Source: Phragmitibacter sp965284365
GTDB taxonomy: Bacteria > Verrucomicrobiota > Verrucomicrobiia > Verrucomicrobiales > Verrucomicrobiaceae
Length of the DNA stretch: 64,000 nucleotides
Assembly: GCA_965284365.1 (NCBI GenBank)
Contig: OZ260079.1
Span: forward strand, 4,154,001-4,218,000
Direction of reading: 5' to 3'
The position numbers and the translations under genes are program-made. Numbering within the stretch: position 1 is the stretch's first letter; every line of letters starts with the position of its first letter. The notes beneath the pieces are model-generated. The model was not told the DNA's origin. It did not search any database and was given only the letters and a program-made list of their open reading frames with translations. Positions 34,362 through 43,667 of the stretch are shown here, piece after piece.

Positions 34362-37300
34362 ATGAGATCACTCGCACGCCGCTGGATGTTCTCCTGCGCT
34401 GCCACCCTGTCCGTCTTTTCCTCCTTCGCTGTGGCACAGACGTCGCCACAGCTGTCCTCATGGTATACCGCCCAGTCCGGAAAGTATGCGCGCATCGTGG
34501 AGACGGATGCGGAGCTGACCTCCAACTCCACGAAGACGACCTGGACCCGAACTCAGGGTCCCAACACCACCACGCAGGCGCTGCCCGTCTACGCCGGACC
34601 CCAGCAGATCGACTACTCCGCGAACTACGTGTATATCCGCACACCGAATCTGGGTACCTACACGATGGGCCCATGGTATAACAATGCCGCCCGCACCCAG
34701 CTCTTCGTAAATATTCCGAAGAACCAGGGAATCATCTACCGGATCCCTCGTACGGCAGTGATCCCTACGACCAAGTCCTCCACACAGGGCCTGCGGGTCG
34801 GCGGCGTGATGCAGGATGCCATCGGCCTCTGTGTGGACGGTGTGGCGATCTTTGACCCACTGGACGGCTACTCCTATGCCAACGGCACAGAAGTCATGGG
34901 CGGGAACGGCCAATGGCGGCGGGATGCCTATACCAATGAAGCCATCACCTTCGACAAGAGTTTGGCCCACCAGCAGAATACCGGGAAGTACCACAACCAC
35001 GCCAACCCCATCGCGCTGCGTTATCAACTGGGAGACAACGTCCTCTTTAATAATACCACGAAGGTTTACTCGGAAGGAAACACCAGCACTCCTACCGCCC
35101 ACTCGCCGATTATCGGCTGGATGCTCGATGGCCTGCCTCTGTATGGACCCTATGGCTATAGCAGTGCGATGGACTCCAACAGCGGCGTGCGCCGCATGAA
35201 GGGTGGCTTCGTATTGCGCGATGGCACGACCACGGGTGTGGATAATATGTCTACAACGGGCCGCACGGTTCCTGCCTGGTCCTTGCGCAATGGTGGCACC
35301 AGTGTAGCGGGACCTGCCGTCAGCACGACCTATCCTTTAGGAAGGTACATCGAAGACTGGGCCTATCTAGGCGATCTCATCAAGACAGGCGTCACGACCA
35401 ATCAACAAGGCACAGACTTCGACCTGAATGAATACAACGTTCGTTATTGCGTGACCCCGGAGTTTCCCGGCGGCACGTGGGCGTACTTTCTGAATATCAC
35501 CAGCACGGGCACCCCGCAGTTCCCGTATATGATTAATCGTTTTCTCTTTGGCTCGCCCACAGGTGGCGCTGTCACCAGTGTGGCGGAAACCGTGGCGAAT
35601 CATTTCCTCGGTGGCGCCAATCGCCCGCTCGCCATCACCAATACAAGTGTCTCCGGCACGGACGTTAGCCTTACCTGGGATGCGGTGGAGGGCGCGACTT
35701 ATTCCGTGGACGCCTCCAGCAACAACTCAACCTGGACGAGCAAGGCGACCGGATTGCTAGTGAGTAATGCCAACGCGAAAAGCAACACTCACACCTCACT
35801 AACCGCCAATGGTACGGAATATGCCCGCGTGAATCGCACGGGGTTGTCCTATTACGATAATGCTGGCACCGTGAATGCCACCATCGCCCAGACGGCGAGC
35901 ACGAGTTTCATTGTGGCCACGGGTCCATTGGCGATTTCGACGGCATCGCTGCTGACGCTGGGATATGAAGGTACTCCCTATACACAGACACTTACCGCCA
36001 TCGGCGGAAGCGGAAACTACACATCATGGGTGGTGACGGTTGGCGATTTGCCCGATGGTCTCACGCTCAGTTCAGCGGGTGTGATCAGCGGGACGCCGCA
36101 GACCACTGGTACGGCCAACTTTACCGTGCAGGTGACGGACAGCACGAGCGCGACGGCATCCGCTTCGTTCAGCCTGACAATCGAAACCCAGCGCGCCTTC
36201 GCCCAATCGGCGACTTATCTCTATTCGACGGCGGCTACGGTCAATGGAGTTGTCGCCGCCAATGGACAAACGTCGACGGCCTACTACCGATATGGCACCT
36301 CCACGAGTTACGGCAGCTCCACACCGGTGGTGAATGTCGCAGCCGGCGCTTCATCCGAACAAATTAGTGCCAATCTGGTCGGGCTCACTGCGGGAACAAC
36401 ATATCACGTTCAACTGGTGGTCGATATCGGTGGCACGCTGTACTACAGTGCGGATCAGACGTTTACTACAGATACGGCCAGTGATCCAGCCTGGCATTCC
36501 GCGCAGATAACGGGGCTCGAGACTCCGTTCAATACCAATAACATGGCGGACGGCTCCAGGACGGGTGTGGTCCACAGCAGCGCGAATATTTATTACTACA
36601 AAGGCACCGATAACAACATTTGGTGTGTCTATTGGACTGGCAGTGCCTGGGTTCAGGCGCAACTGAGCACGGATGGCAATGCCTCGGACTGGCTGACTTT
36701 CGGCACCAGCTACAACTTGCTGGCCTATCAGGGGCTCGATGGAAACCTTTGGTGTGTTTACTACAGTGGCTCCCAGTGGGTGACCCTGCTGTTGGGAACT
36801 CCGCCATCAGGCGTAACGGTGGCGGGCGACGTGGTAATGGATAATGTTTATAACATCATCTATTATCGTGGCAGCGATGCGAATGCGTATGCTGCACAAT
36901 GGAACGGCAGCCAATGGACGCACACTTCCCTGGGTGGAACCGCGACGGTGGGTGGAAGCCTCGCCGTGGATAACGTGAACCACTTGCTCTATTATCAATG
37001 CTTTGACAACCACCTCTGGTGCTACCAGTGGACCGGAACTGTCTGGCGGCAGGTGCAACTCACTGCGACAGCGAATGTGGGTGGGTCGGTAGCGGTGGAC
37101 GCGGGCGGCCTTTTCATCTACTACCGTTCCCTGGTGGATGACACTCCCTGGGCGGTCGCCTGGAATGGGACTGCCTGGTCTCAGGCACAGTTGGATGCAA
37201 CCGCGAAGATCAGCAGTTCGTCCACATCCTCTAGCAGCATTATCCCCTACACACAGAAATACAATACGGTATTCATTGATGAAAACGGTCAGTGCAACGC

Positions 37301-37448
37301 GCTCTATTGGAATGGCACCAATTGGGCTTCTGGATTGCTGGGAGATGGCGCGTGGAATTTGACAGGGGGACTTAGCTTGCAGCCTTCCACCTTTTGGACA
37401 TTCGCTCGCCGCAGTGATGGGAACGTGGTGCTGTTTTACTATTACTAG
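34362..37448 (+). CDS. Secreted YHYH-domain protein with Ig-like and lectin-like propeller C-terminus
   Basis: The 1028-residue protein has a signal peptide (MRSLARRWMFSCAATLSVFS then SFAVAQ). Residues 30-410 are a YHYH-type domain (PF14240) with the signature in variant form KYHNHANP (Tyr210-His213), plus IPRTAVIPTTKS, CVDGVAIFDPLDGYSY and IGWMLDGLPLYGPYGY. Next come a short fibronectin-like stretch (about 430-500), a putative Ig/He_PIG domain (about 530-620, GVISGTPQTTGTANFTVQV), another FN3-like region (to about 705) and a C-terminal set of four or five repeats (IYYYKGTDNNIWCVYWTGSAW and variants) resembling tectonin/PLL-type lectin propellers. The first 480 residues are nearly the same as in the next gene. 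Role of the YHYH domain is unknown; a metal-binding site is plausible from its His residues. Confidence 0.82.
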   Translation: MRSLARRWMFSCAATLSVFSSFAVAQTSPQLSSWYTAQSGKYARIVETDAELTSNSTKTTWTRTQGPNTTTQALPVYAGPQQIDYSANYVYIRTPNLGTYTMGPWYNNAARTQLFVNIPKNQGIIYRIPRTAVIPTTKSSTQGLRVGGVMQDAIGLCVDGVAIFDPLDGYSYANGTEVMGGNGQWRRDAYTNEAITFDKSLAHQQNTGKYHNHANPIALRYQLGDNVLFNNTTKVYSEGNTSTPTAHSPIIGWMLDGLPLYGPYGYSSAMDSNSGVRRMKGGFVLRDGTTTGVDNMSTTGRTVPAWSLRNGGTSVAGPAVSTTYPLGRYIEDWAYLGDLIKTGVTTNQQGTDFDLNEYNVRYCVTPEFPGGTWAYFLNITSTGTPQFPYMINRFLFGSPTGGAVTSVAETVANHFLGGANRPLAITNTSVSGTDVSLTWDAVEGATYSVDASSNNSTWTSKATGLLVSNANAKSNTHTSLTANGTEYARVNRTGLSYYDNAGTVNATIAQTASTSFIVATGPLAISTASLLTLGYEGTPYTQTLTAIGGSGNYTSWVVTVGDLPDGLTLSSAGVISGTPQTTGTANFTVQVTDSTSATASASFSLTIETQRAFAQSATYLYSTAATVNGVVAANGQTSTAYYRYGTSTSYGSSTPVVNVAAGASSEQISANLVGLTAGTTYHVQLVVDIGGTLYYSADQTFTTDTASDPAWHSAQITGLETPFNTNNMADGSRTGVVHSSANIYYYKGTDNNIWCVYWTGSAWVQAQLSTDGNASDWLTFGTSYNLLAYQGLDGNLWCVYYSGSQWVTLLLGTPPSGVTVAGDVVMDNVYNIIYYRGSDANAYAAQWNGSQWTHTSLGGTATVGGSLAVDNVNHLLYYQCFDNHLWCYQWTGTVWRQVQLTATANVGGSVAVDAGGLFIYYRSLVDDTPWAVAWNGTAWSQAQLDATAKISSSSTSSSSIIPYTQKYNTVFIDENGQCNALYWNGTNWASGLLGDGAWNLTGGLSLQPSTFWTFARRSDGNVVLFYYY

Positions 37449-37496
37449 ATCACGGTGCTCGGGGCCAGTTCTTACTGTGGGGAACAGTTGCGTGAG

Positions 37497-37543
37497 ATGA
37501 ACGGAATCACAGAAGTTTTCGCCTCCGTTCATCGTGATATCAT
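37497..37543 (+). promoter_or_regulatory. Conserved regulatory region before the second YHYH gene
   Basis: It contains a 9-bp perfect inverted repeat (ATGAACGGA 37497-37505, TCCGTTCAT 37524-37532) and the direct repeat TTCAT-N6-ATCAT (37528-37543), ending 24 bp before ATG 37567. The 70 bp upstream of this gene align with the 71 bp upstream of the first YHYH gene with one gap; in the last 41 bp I count 29 identities, including TAGCCTCA near the start codon. Confidence 0.6.
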
Positions 37544-37566
37544 GGAGTCCTGATAGCCTCAGGCTC

Positions 37567-40545
37567 ATGAGTTTGCCGCTATCCTGCCGCACCTGCTTCT
37601 TTGCAGTCGCCACTGCTGTCGCCAGTTTGATTGGCCCCGACGTGCTGGGTCAGTCCTCACCACAAGTGACCTCTTGGTACACCGCGCAATCCGGAAAATA
37701 TGCCCGCATCGTGGAAACGGATGGGGAGTTAAGCACCAATGCAACCAAGACTACCTGGACCCGGACGAGTGGCCCCAATACCACGACTCAGGCACTACCT
37801 GTTTATGCCGGTCCGCAGCAGATCGACTATTCTGCGAGTTTCGTCTACATTCGCACACCGAATCTGGGAACCTACACGATGGGGCCTTGGTACAACAATG
37901 CGGCGCGCACGCAGCTCTTCGTCAATATTCCGAAGAACCAGGGCATCATCTATCGGATCCCACGCACCAGCACCATCCCGACCACGAAAACGCGGACACA
38001 GGGACTGCAAGTCGGCGGAGTTTTGCAGGACGCCATCGGTATGTGTGTGGATGGGGTGGCCATCTTTGATCCGCTGGACGGCTACTCTTACTCTAACGGG
38101 ACCGAAAGCATGGGCGGCAATGGGGATTGGCGGCGTGACGCTTATGTGAACGAAGGCATCACTTTCGACAAGAGCCTGGCCCATCAGCAGAACACAGGTA
38201 AGTATCACAACCACGCCAATCCGATTGCACTGCGTTATCAGCTTGGTGACAACGTCGTCTACAACAGCACAACAAAGGCTTACTCGGAAGGAGACACCTA
38301 TGCTCCTGCGGCCCACTCGCCGATCATCGGGTGGATGCTCGATGGTCTGCCAGTTTATGGGCCTTACGGCTATAGCAGTGCGATGGATGCGACCAGCAGC
38401 ATCCGGCGGATGAAAAGTGGATTTGTGTTGAGGGATGGCGCCACCACAGGTGTAGATAACATTTCTGTCGCAGGCCGCACGGTGCCTCTCTGGTCCACTC
38501 GAAACGGCGGTGGCAGTGCGGCGGGTCCTGCGGTGAGTGCCACTTATCCTGTGGGACGTTACATCGAAGACTGGGCGTATCTCGGTGACCTCATCAAGTC
38601 CGGCTCGACTTACTACCAGCAAGGGACCGACTTCGATTTGAATGAATACAATGTGCGGTATTGCAAGACTCCGGAGTTTCCTTCCGGCACTTGGGCATAT
38701 TTCCTCAACATCACGAGCACCGGAGCGCCGCAGTTTCCCTACATGGTCAATCGCTGGCTGTTTGGCACTCCGACCGGAGGTGCGGTCAGCACTGTCAATG
38801 AGACCGTGACTAATCACTTTATGGGTGGCGCGAACCGACTTCTTTCCATCACAAACGTGAATGTCATTGGAACCAATGTGTCGCTGACATGGAATGCGGT
38901 CGAGGGGGCAACGTATTCCGTCGATGCTTCCACCAATGCCACCACCTGGACGAGCAAAGCCACGGGCTTAACGGTGAGTAATGCCAATACGCGGAGCCAC
39001 ACCCACACGGCTCTCAGCACAAGTGGCAGCGAATATGCGCGCGTCAATCGCACCGCGATCGCTACCTATGACACCACCGGTACCACGACCGCCACCGTGG
39101 CCCAGACGACGAGTAGTGCGTTCACCGTAGGCACGCCGCCCACTCTCACCACCATCAATACTCTGACGGGAGCTACCGAGGATACTCCGTTCACGATCAG
39201 CTACGCCACCCTGGCTGCGGCGGCGGACGAGGCGGATGTCGATGGTAATGCGATTAGCTTCCGTGTTGAAGCCGTCGGTAATGGCGCGCTCACAAAAAAT
39301 GGCGGAGCAGTCGTTGCTGGCACAACTTTGTTGTCCTCTGGCGAAAGCCTGGTCTGGACTCCGGCGACGAATGCCAATGGCACTCTCGCTGCCTTCACGG
39401 TGCGGGCTTTTGATGGGAACCTGGCCTCAGCATCCGGAGTGGCGGTGAACGTCATCGTCACTGCTGCGGCGAATCTGGCTCAATGGGACGGCGGGGCAGG
39501 GACAGCAGGGTGGGGGACCGGCCAGAATTGGCTTAGCGATGTGGTGCCTGATAGCATCGACTACCTCAGTTTCACCGGCATCACCCCACTTAGCATTAGC
39601 CTGGGAATCGATCGCCAAGCAGCGGCTCTGGCATTTTCTGGCGAGTCCGCATACACGTTGCAGGGGAATACACTGGCTCTTCTCAGCGGCGGTGGCATCA
39701 CAACGGCATCGCCGTCAGCGAGCTCCGTCACGCACACATTGTCATCTGCGCTTTTGTTGACCAATAGCGCCACGTTTAGCACGGCCAGTAATGCGCATCT
39801 TACCATCTCCAATGTCAGTGGCTCTTCGAGCGTCAATAAGACCGGTGCAGGCACCCTGACTTTTTCTGGCACGCATGACCGGCAGGGGAACACCATGATC
39901 ACCGGGGGGACTCTGAGCATGAGCAGCGCATCGCTGGCGGATGCCTGGGACATTTCCATCGCAACAGGTGCGACGCTTGATTTGAACTTCGCGGGCAGTG
40001 ATACCGTCCACGCGCTTTATTTGAATGGCGTGGCGACCCGCATTGGCACCTGGGGAGGACTCAGTTCGTCGGCTACGAATAAGGACAGCCGACTGAGCGG
40101 CACAGGCATCCTGAATGTGACAAGTGGGTTAACGACATTGGCTAGTTGGGCAAGCGTCCACAATCTGAGTGGAGACGATGCGTTGGAAACGGCGGATCCC
40201 GATCATGACGGCGTCGGCAATCGGCTTGAATTTGTCCTCGGCACCGATCCTTCGGAAAGCGACTCTGCATCGCGAAAGCCCGTCGGCGCGATCTTGGGAG
40301 GCTACTTCACCTTCACCTTCTACCGGAACGACGAGAGTGAGAATGATTCAACACTCATCGTGGAATACGGCACCAATCTGAGCTCCTGGACGCAGGCGGT
40401 GATTGGCAGCAGTTCCAGCACCGCAGATGGCGGGGTCATCATCAACGTGGAGGAGAATGGCGCCGCTGCAGATTTAGTGACAGTCCAGGTGCCTCTTGGC
40501 ACCGAGGGGCGCATGTTTGGTCGCCTGTCCGTGATCGGCAACTGA
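37567..40545 (+). CDS. Secreted YHYH-domain protein with cadherin-like and autotransporter-type beta-strand C-terminus
   Basis: The 992-residue protein starts MSLPLSCRTCFFAVATAVAS, a signal peptide ending at VLGQ; ATG 37567 is preferred to the in-frame GTG-like upstream frame at 37534. The YHYH-type domain has KYHNHANP (Tyr213-His216) and follows the first gene almost residue by residue to about 485. After that it differs: a cadherin/VCBS-like domain (about 510-625, GATEDTPFTISYATLAAAAD), an autotransporter-associated beta-strand repeat (about 745-860, VNKTGAGTLTFSGTHDRQGN), and a C-terminal segment DHDGVGNRLEFVLGTDPSE typical of large verrucomicrobial surface proteins. It is probably exported, perhaps cell-surface bound. 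Regulation appears shared with the neighbouring two-component system. Confidence 0.82.
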   Translation: MSLPLSCRTCFFAVATAVASLIGPDVLGQSSPQVTSWYTAQSGKYARIVETDGELSTNATKTTWTRTSGPNTTTQALPVYAGPQQIDYSASFVYIRTPNLGTYTMGPWYNNAARTQLFVNIPKNQGIIYRIPRTSTIPTTKTRTQGLQVGGVLQDAIGMCVDGVAIFDPLDGYSYSNGTESMGGNGDWRRDAYVNEGITFDKSLAHQQNTGKYHNHANPIALRYQLGDNVVYNSTTKAYSEGDTYAPAAHSPIIGWMLDGLPVYGPYGYSSAMDATSSIRRMKSGFVLRDGATTGVDNISVAGRTVPLWSTRNGGGSAAGPAVSATYPVGRYIEDWAYLGDLIKSGSTYYQQGTDFDLNEYNVRYCKTPEFPSGTWAYFLNITSTGAPQFPYMVNRWLFGTPTGGAVSTVNETVTNHFMGGANRLLSITNVNVIGTNVSLTWNAVEGATYSVDASTNATTWTSKATGLTVSNANTRSHTHTALSTSGSEYARVNRTAIATYDTTGTTTATVAQTTSSAFTVGTPPTLTTINTLTGATEDTPFTISYATLAAAADEADVDGNAISFRVEAVGNGALTKNGGAVVAGTTLLSSGESLVWTPATNANGTLAAFTVRAFDGNLASASGVAVNVIVTAAANLAQWDGGAGTAGWGTGQNWLSDVVPDSIDYLSFTGITPLSISLGIDRQAAALAFSGESAYTLQGNTLALLSGGGITTASPSASSVTHTLSSALLLTNSATFSTASNAHLTISNVSGSSSVNKTGAGTLTFSGTHDRQGNTMITGGTLSMSSASLADAWDISIATGATLDLNFAGSDTVHALYLNGVATRIGTWGGLSSSATNKDSRLSGTGILNVTSGLTTLASWASVHNLSGDDALETADPDHDGVGNRLEFVLGTDPSESDSASRKPVGAILGGYFTFTFYRNDESENDSTLIVEYGTNLSSWTQAVIGSSSSTADGGVIINVEENGAAADLVTVQVPLGTEGRMFGRLSVIGN

Positions 40546-40566
40546 GAAAGTTCCGAGTCAGCCTAA

Positions 40567-40596
40567 CGAGCGTGAGGTAAGCAGATGTCACGCTCG
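40567..40596. terminator. Hairpin between convergent YHYH and gspD genes
   Basis: A perfect 9-bp stem CGAGCGTGA / TCACGCTCG (40567-40575 and 40588-40596) with a 12-base loop lies in the 76-bp gap between the two convergent stop codons. A short T-run after it (CTCTTT) is present on the plus strand only at some distance, so it may act as a bidirectional transcript end. Confidence 0.5.
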
Positions 40597-40621
40597 CAGG
40601 TGTCTCTTTAAAGCACGTGCG

Positions 40622-43579
40622 TCACTTATTCACTTGCTTCGTTGTCGTGGTGGTCTTGATCGTAGTCGTCGCGGCGGGAACTGGTTCCTTCTTCTTGAAG
40701 AGCTTTTGGAAGAAATTCTTCTTCTTCTCCGGAAGCTTTAGTTCCGTGGCTTCTGCTTTGGGAATCACTTTCTCGGGGAAGACGCGGGCTGCATCCGCAC
40801 CGATGCTGGTGCGGAAATCTTCACTCATGCTGGCCTGACGCAGTGCGCTGTCGCTTCCCACGACAACGGGTTGGATGAAGATGATCAGTTCTTTCCGGTC
40901 TTTACTGGTGACGGTTTCCTTGAAGAGGTTGCCCAACAAGGGAATGCGGCTGATGTAGGGGATGCCTTCCGTGTCTTTCTTGTCGGATTCACTGATGAGG
41001 CCGCCCAGCACCACGGTATTGCCATTTGGCACGGTCACCGTCGTGATGAGCTGTTCTGTGCCGATGATTGGGATCTCGTTCTCCGAGACAGTTTGATAGC
41101 CGACCACCGTATCATTTACCTGAGCGATCTTCAGCGTGACTTCGCCATCAGGATTGATGAGGGGAATGACTTCCAGTTTCAATACCACATCCTTGTATTC
41201 AATCGTGGTGGTCACGTTGCCATTGTCAGAACCGGTGCTGCTGCTTGAGTTCGTGAGCGACTGCGTCGGTACGGGGATGCTTTGACCGCTGGTGATGACC
41301 GCCTTCTTGTTGTTCAAGGCAAACACACTGGGGCGGGAGAGCACCTTGAATTTGGAACTCGTCTCCAGCGCGGTTACAAAGGCGTCCACGGAATCGCCGA
41401 TCTGGCCATAGATATTGAATCCTTTTGAGTTCGCAATGGAGCTCGTGATCAGATTCGTCGTCATGTCCGACACGTTATTGTTCGTAATAATGTCCTCCTT
41501 CGTGGCGATTAGCGCACTAGTGAGGCCGCTGTTCGCACCCGTGCTCGTGAATTTCTGCAGGTAATCAATGCCGAACTGTAACCCGTCCGTAAGGGTGAGC
41601 TGACCGATGACCGTGGCCAGATACACCTGCGGTGACTTGCGATCCAGCATGGTGATAAGGCCGTCCACCTTGTCCTTGTCTTCCTTTGAGCCGATCACGA
41701 TGATCGAGTTGTTGAGGGGATCAGCGATGATGCGGGTGTTGCCAACGGTCACACCAATGGGGGCATTGTCTTCTTCGGACTCGATGAGTTGGTCGGCAGT
41801 GCTTGTCACACCGCTGGTGCTTGTGGAACCACCAGAACTCCCGCCACTGGAGTTCGTGAAACTGCCGCCCCGCGCATTCTGGCTGCTGGAACGTCCTGTC
41901 ACCTGACTGCTGCTGGTGCTCTGAAGTTGCTGCTGCGATTGCGTGAGCGATCCGCCGCCGGGAAGCTGGGTGGTAGCAGCCGTGCTGGTTTCTTGCAGGA
42001 CATCCGCCAGCACCGTGATGATGTCTGCGGAATACACGTTCTTGAGCTTTCGCTCATACGCATCTTCCACGATCACGACCTGGTCGAACTCCGCGATGAG
42101 ACTGATAATGTAAGTGTACTCTTCCGGCTCCGCGACCACGAGCACCTGATTCAGCCGCGTATCGGCCACGACCTGAGCGCTCGCTTTTTTGGTTTCCGTG
42201 GTCTTTTGCGTGCTGACCTGGTTCTGGCCGGGACTGACTGAAGCGGTGGGTCGGCTCGCGTTACTACCACCGCCACTGCTGCCGGGAGGCCCGCCGGGTG
42301 ATCCACCGGTGCTCCCTGGTGGCCCACCGCTCGGAGCTCCGCCGCCGCCGCCAGGTTGTCCACCACCACCACCACCACCACCGGATTGCCCCCGCACGGT
42401 CGTGATGCCTTTCTCCTCCTTGTCGCTCGCCTGGGCGTCGATCGTGGATTGCACGATTTGCGCGACCGTGTTGGCATCGGCATACTTCAGCTTGATGAAC
42501 TTGGTGATGAGAGAACTCGCCTTGGCGGGCTGGTCGATGACCGTTTTGATGCCGATCAGTTGCTTTACGATATTAGCGGTTTCCGTAATCAGCAGTCCGG
42601 GTGGTGTCGTCACAGCGGTGATGCGTCCATACACGCTGAGACCCACGTGATTGCCCAGAGTCTGCGATGCTACCGTTGGGTCCAGATAATCCAACGGCAT
42701 GAAGTAGCTCACGATTGTCTCATTAGACGGGATATCCATCGCGCTCTGGTAGAAATTCACCCCTTGGGAGAACTGTACTGAGCTTGCTCCCTGCGTTCTC
42801 ATCGGCAGGATGCGGGCGCTCTTTCCATCCTTGTCTGCCACAATGGCATAACCGTTTGTCAGCATGGCAGCTTCGATCAGCTTGATCGCTTCGGCCTTTT
42901 CCACCGGCTCAGGCGTTACCAGGCTGATGGTCTGCCCTTCAAAAATGGACGTGTCCTTGATCAGCGTCTTGCTCGTGAGCCGTTCATAAATGCCCAGGAT
43001 GTCTGAGATGCTGTTGTTGGGGAACTGAAGCGAGACCTTGTCGCCCTCCATCCGGAAAGTCTCCGCGCTATCCGCGGCCATTATAGCCCCACGGCCTCCG
43101 AAACCCGGTCCGCCACCGCCAGCACCGCCCGGACCTCCCATGCCAGGTCCACCACCGCCACCACCGGGGCCACGTCCCATGCCAGGACCACCACCAGCGC
43201 CTGGGCCACCGCCCCCAGGTCCACCTGCGCCACCGCCCGGCCCCACACCCGTACCGCCGCCGGGACGAGGTCCCATGCCGGGGCCGGCGCCCGTTCCCGG
43301 GCCAGCACCGGCACTTGGTTGTGGCTGCGCGTTCTGTGCCAGCAAAAGCTTTTGCTTCTCCAACTCAGCAGCCACCAGTTGACCTTCAGCTCTCTCCGGT
43401 GTCGGCTCTGCCTGCATCCGGCGAAAAGTCGTCGGGCTGGTCTTGCTCGGTTTATTGATCGCATCTTCCCGGATGGTCTGGGAGACCGCATTCGAGGTCA
43501 GAGTTATTTGGGAGATGAAAAGGAAAGCGCCCAGGAGTGTCGACCCGCGCAAGGCGTTAAAAGAGAAGAAATGCTGCAT
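40622..43579 (-). CDS. gspD: T2SS secretin GspD with Gly/Pro-rich insert
   Basis: The 985-residue outer-membrane secretin has a signal-peptide N-terminus, a low-complexity Gly/Pro block (about residues 88-170, GPGMGPRPGGGTG and repeats), an N0-like domain (VSLQFPNNSISDILGIYERL), N1-N3 modules (FIKLKYADANTVAQIVQSTI; VVADTRLNQVLVVAEPEEY), a second low-complexity stretch (GGGGGQPGGG region, about 395-440), a Ser/Thr/Gln block (near 590) and the secretin core (VYLATVIGQLTLTDGLQFGI, VLSRPSVFALNNKKAVIT, VVLGGLISESDKKDTEGIPY, RKELIIFIQPVVV). It forms the outer-membrane channel. Last gene of the T2SS operon. The C-terminus is Lys/Thr-rich. Confidence 0.93.
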   Translation of the reverse strand: MQHFFSFNALRGSTLLGAFLFISQITLTSNAVSQTIREDAINKPSKTSPTTFRRMQAEPTPERAEGQLVAAELEKQKLLLAQNAQPQPSAGAGPGTGAGPGMGPRPGGGTGVGPGGGAGGPGGGGPGAGGGPGMGRGPGGGGGGPGMGGPGGAGGGGPGFGGRGAIMAADSAETFRMEGDKVSLQFPNNSISDILGIYERLTSKTLIKDTSIFEGQTISLVTPEPVEKAEAIKLIEAAMLTNGYAIVADKDGKSARILPMRTQGASSVQFSQGVNFYQSAMDIPSNETIVSYFMPLDYLDPTVASQTLGNHVGLSVYGRITAVTTPPGLLITETANIVKQLIGIKTVIDQPAKASSLITKFIKLKYADANTVAQIVQSTIDAQASDKEEKGITTVRGQSGGGGGGGGQPGGGGGAPSGGPPGSTGGSPGGPPGSSGGGSNASRPTASVSPGQNQVSTQKTTETKKASAQVVADTRLNQVLVVAEPEEYTYIISLIAEFDQVVIVEDAYERKLKNVYSADIITVLADVLQETSTAATTQLPGGGSLTQSQQQLQSTSSSQVTGRSSSQNARGGSFTNSSGGSSGGSTSTSGVTSTADQLIESEEDNAPIGVTVGNTRIIADPLNNSIIVIGSKEDKDKVDGLITMLDRKSPQVYLATVIGQLTLTDGLQFGIDYLQKFTSTGANSGLTSALIATKEDIITNNNVSDMTTNLITSSIANSKGFNIYGQIGDSVDAFVTALETSSKFKVLSRPSVFALNNKKAVITSGQSIPVPTQSLTNSSSSTGSDNGNVTTTIEYKDVVLKLEVIPLINPDGEVTLKIAQVNDTVVGYQTVSENEIPIIGTEQLITTVTVPNGNTVVLGGLISESDKKDTEGIPYISRIPLLGNLFKETVTSKDRKELIIFIQPVVVGSDSALRQASMSEDFRTSIGADAARVFPEKVIPKAEATELKLPEKKKNFFQKLFKKKEPVPAATTTIKTTTTTKQVNK

Positions 43580-43667
43580 GTGGGAGTTGGTCTCCAGCGG
43601 AGAAGAGGAGTGAAAAACGTATTGAAATCGGGGCGAAGAGTTCTTGCTGAACGAAGGGCGCGGTGTG

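Noticed and set aside
37795..38817. 340-codon minus-strand frame opposite the second YHYH gene
   Set aside because: Antisense to a well-supported domain; the matching antisense frames opposite the first YHYH gene show it mirrors the shared coding sequence.
43038..43382. Gly/Pro-rich tract in gspD as a CRISPR or tandem DNA repeat
   Set aside because: Repeats are short and irregular and stay in the gspD frame; it is protein low complexity. No CRISPR array was found anywhere in the window.
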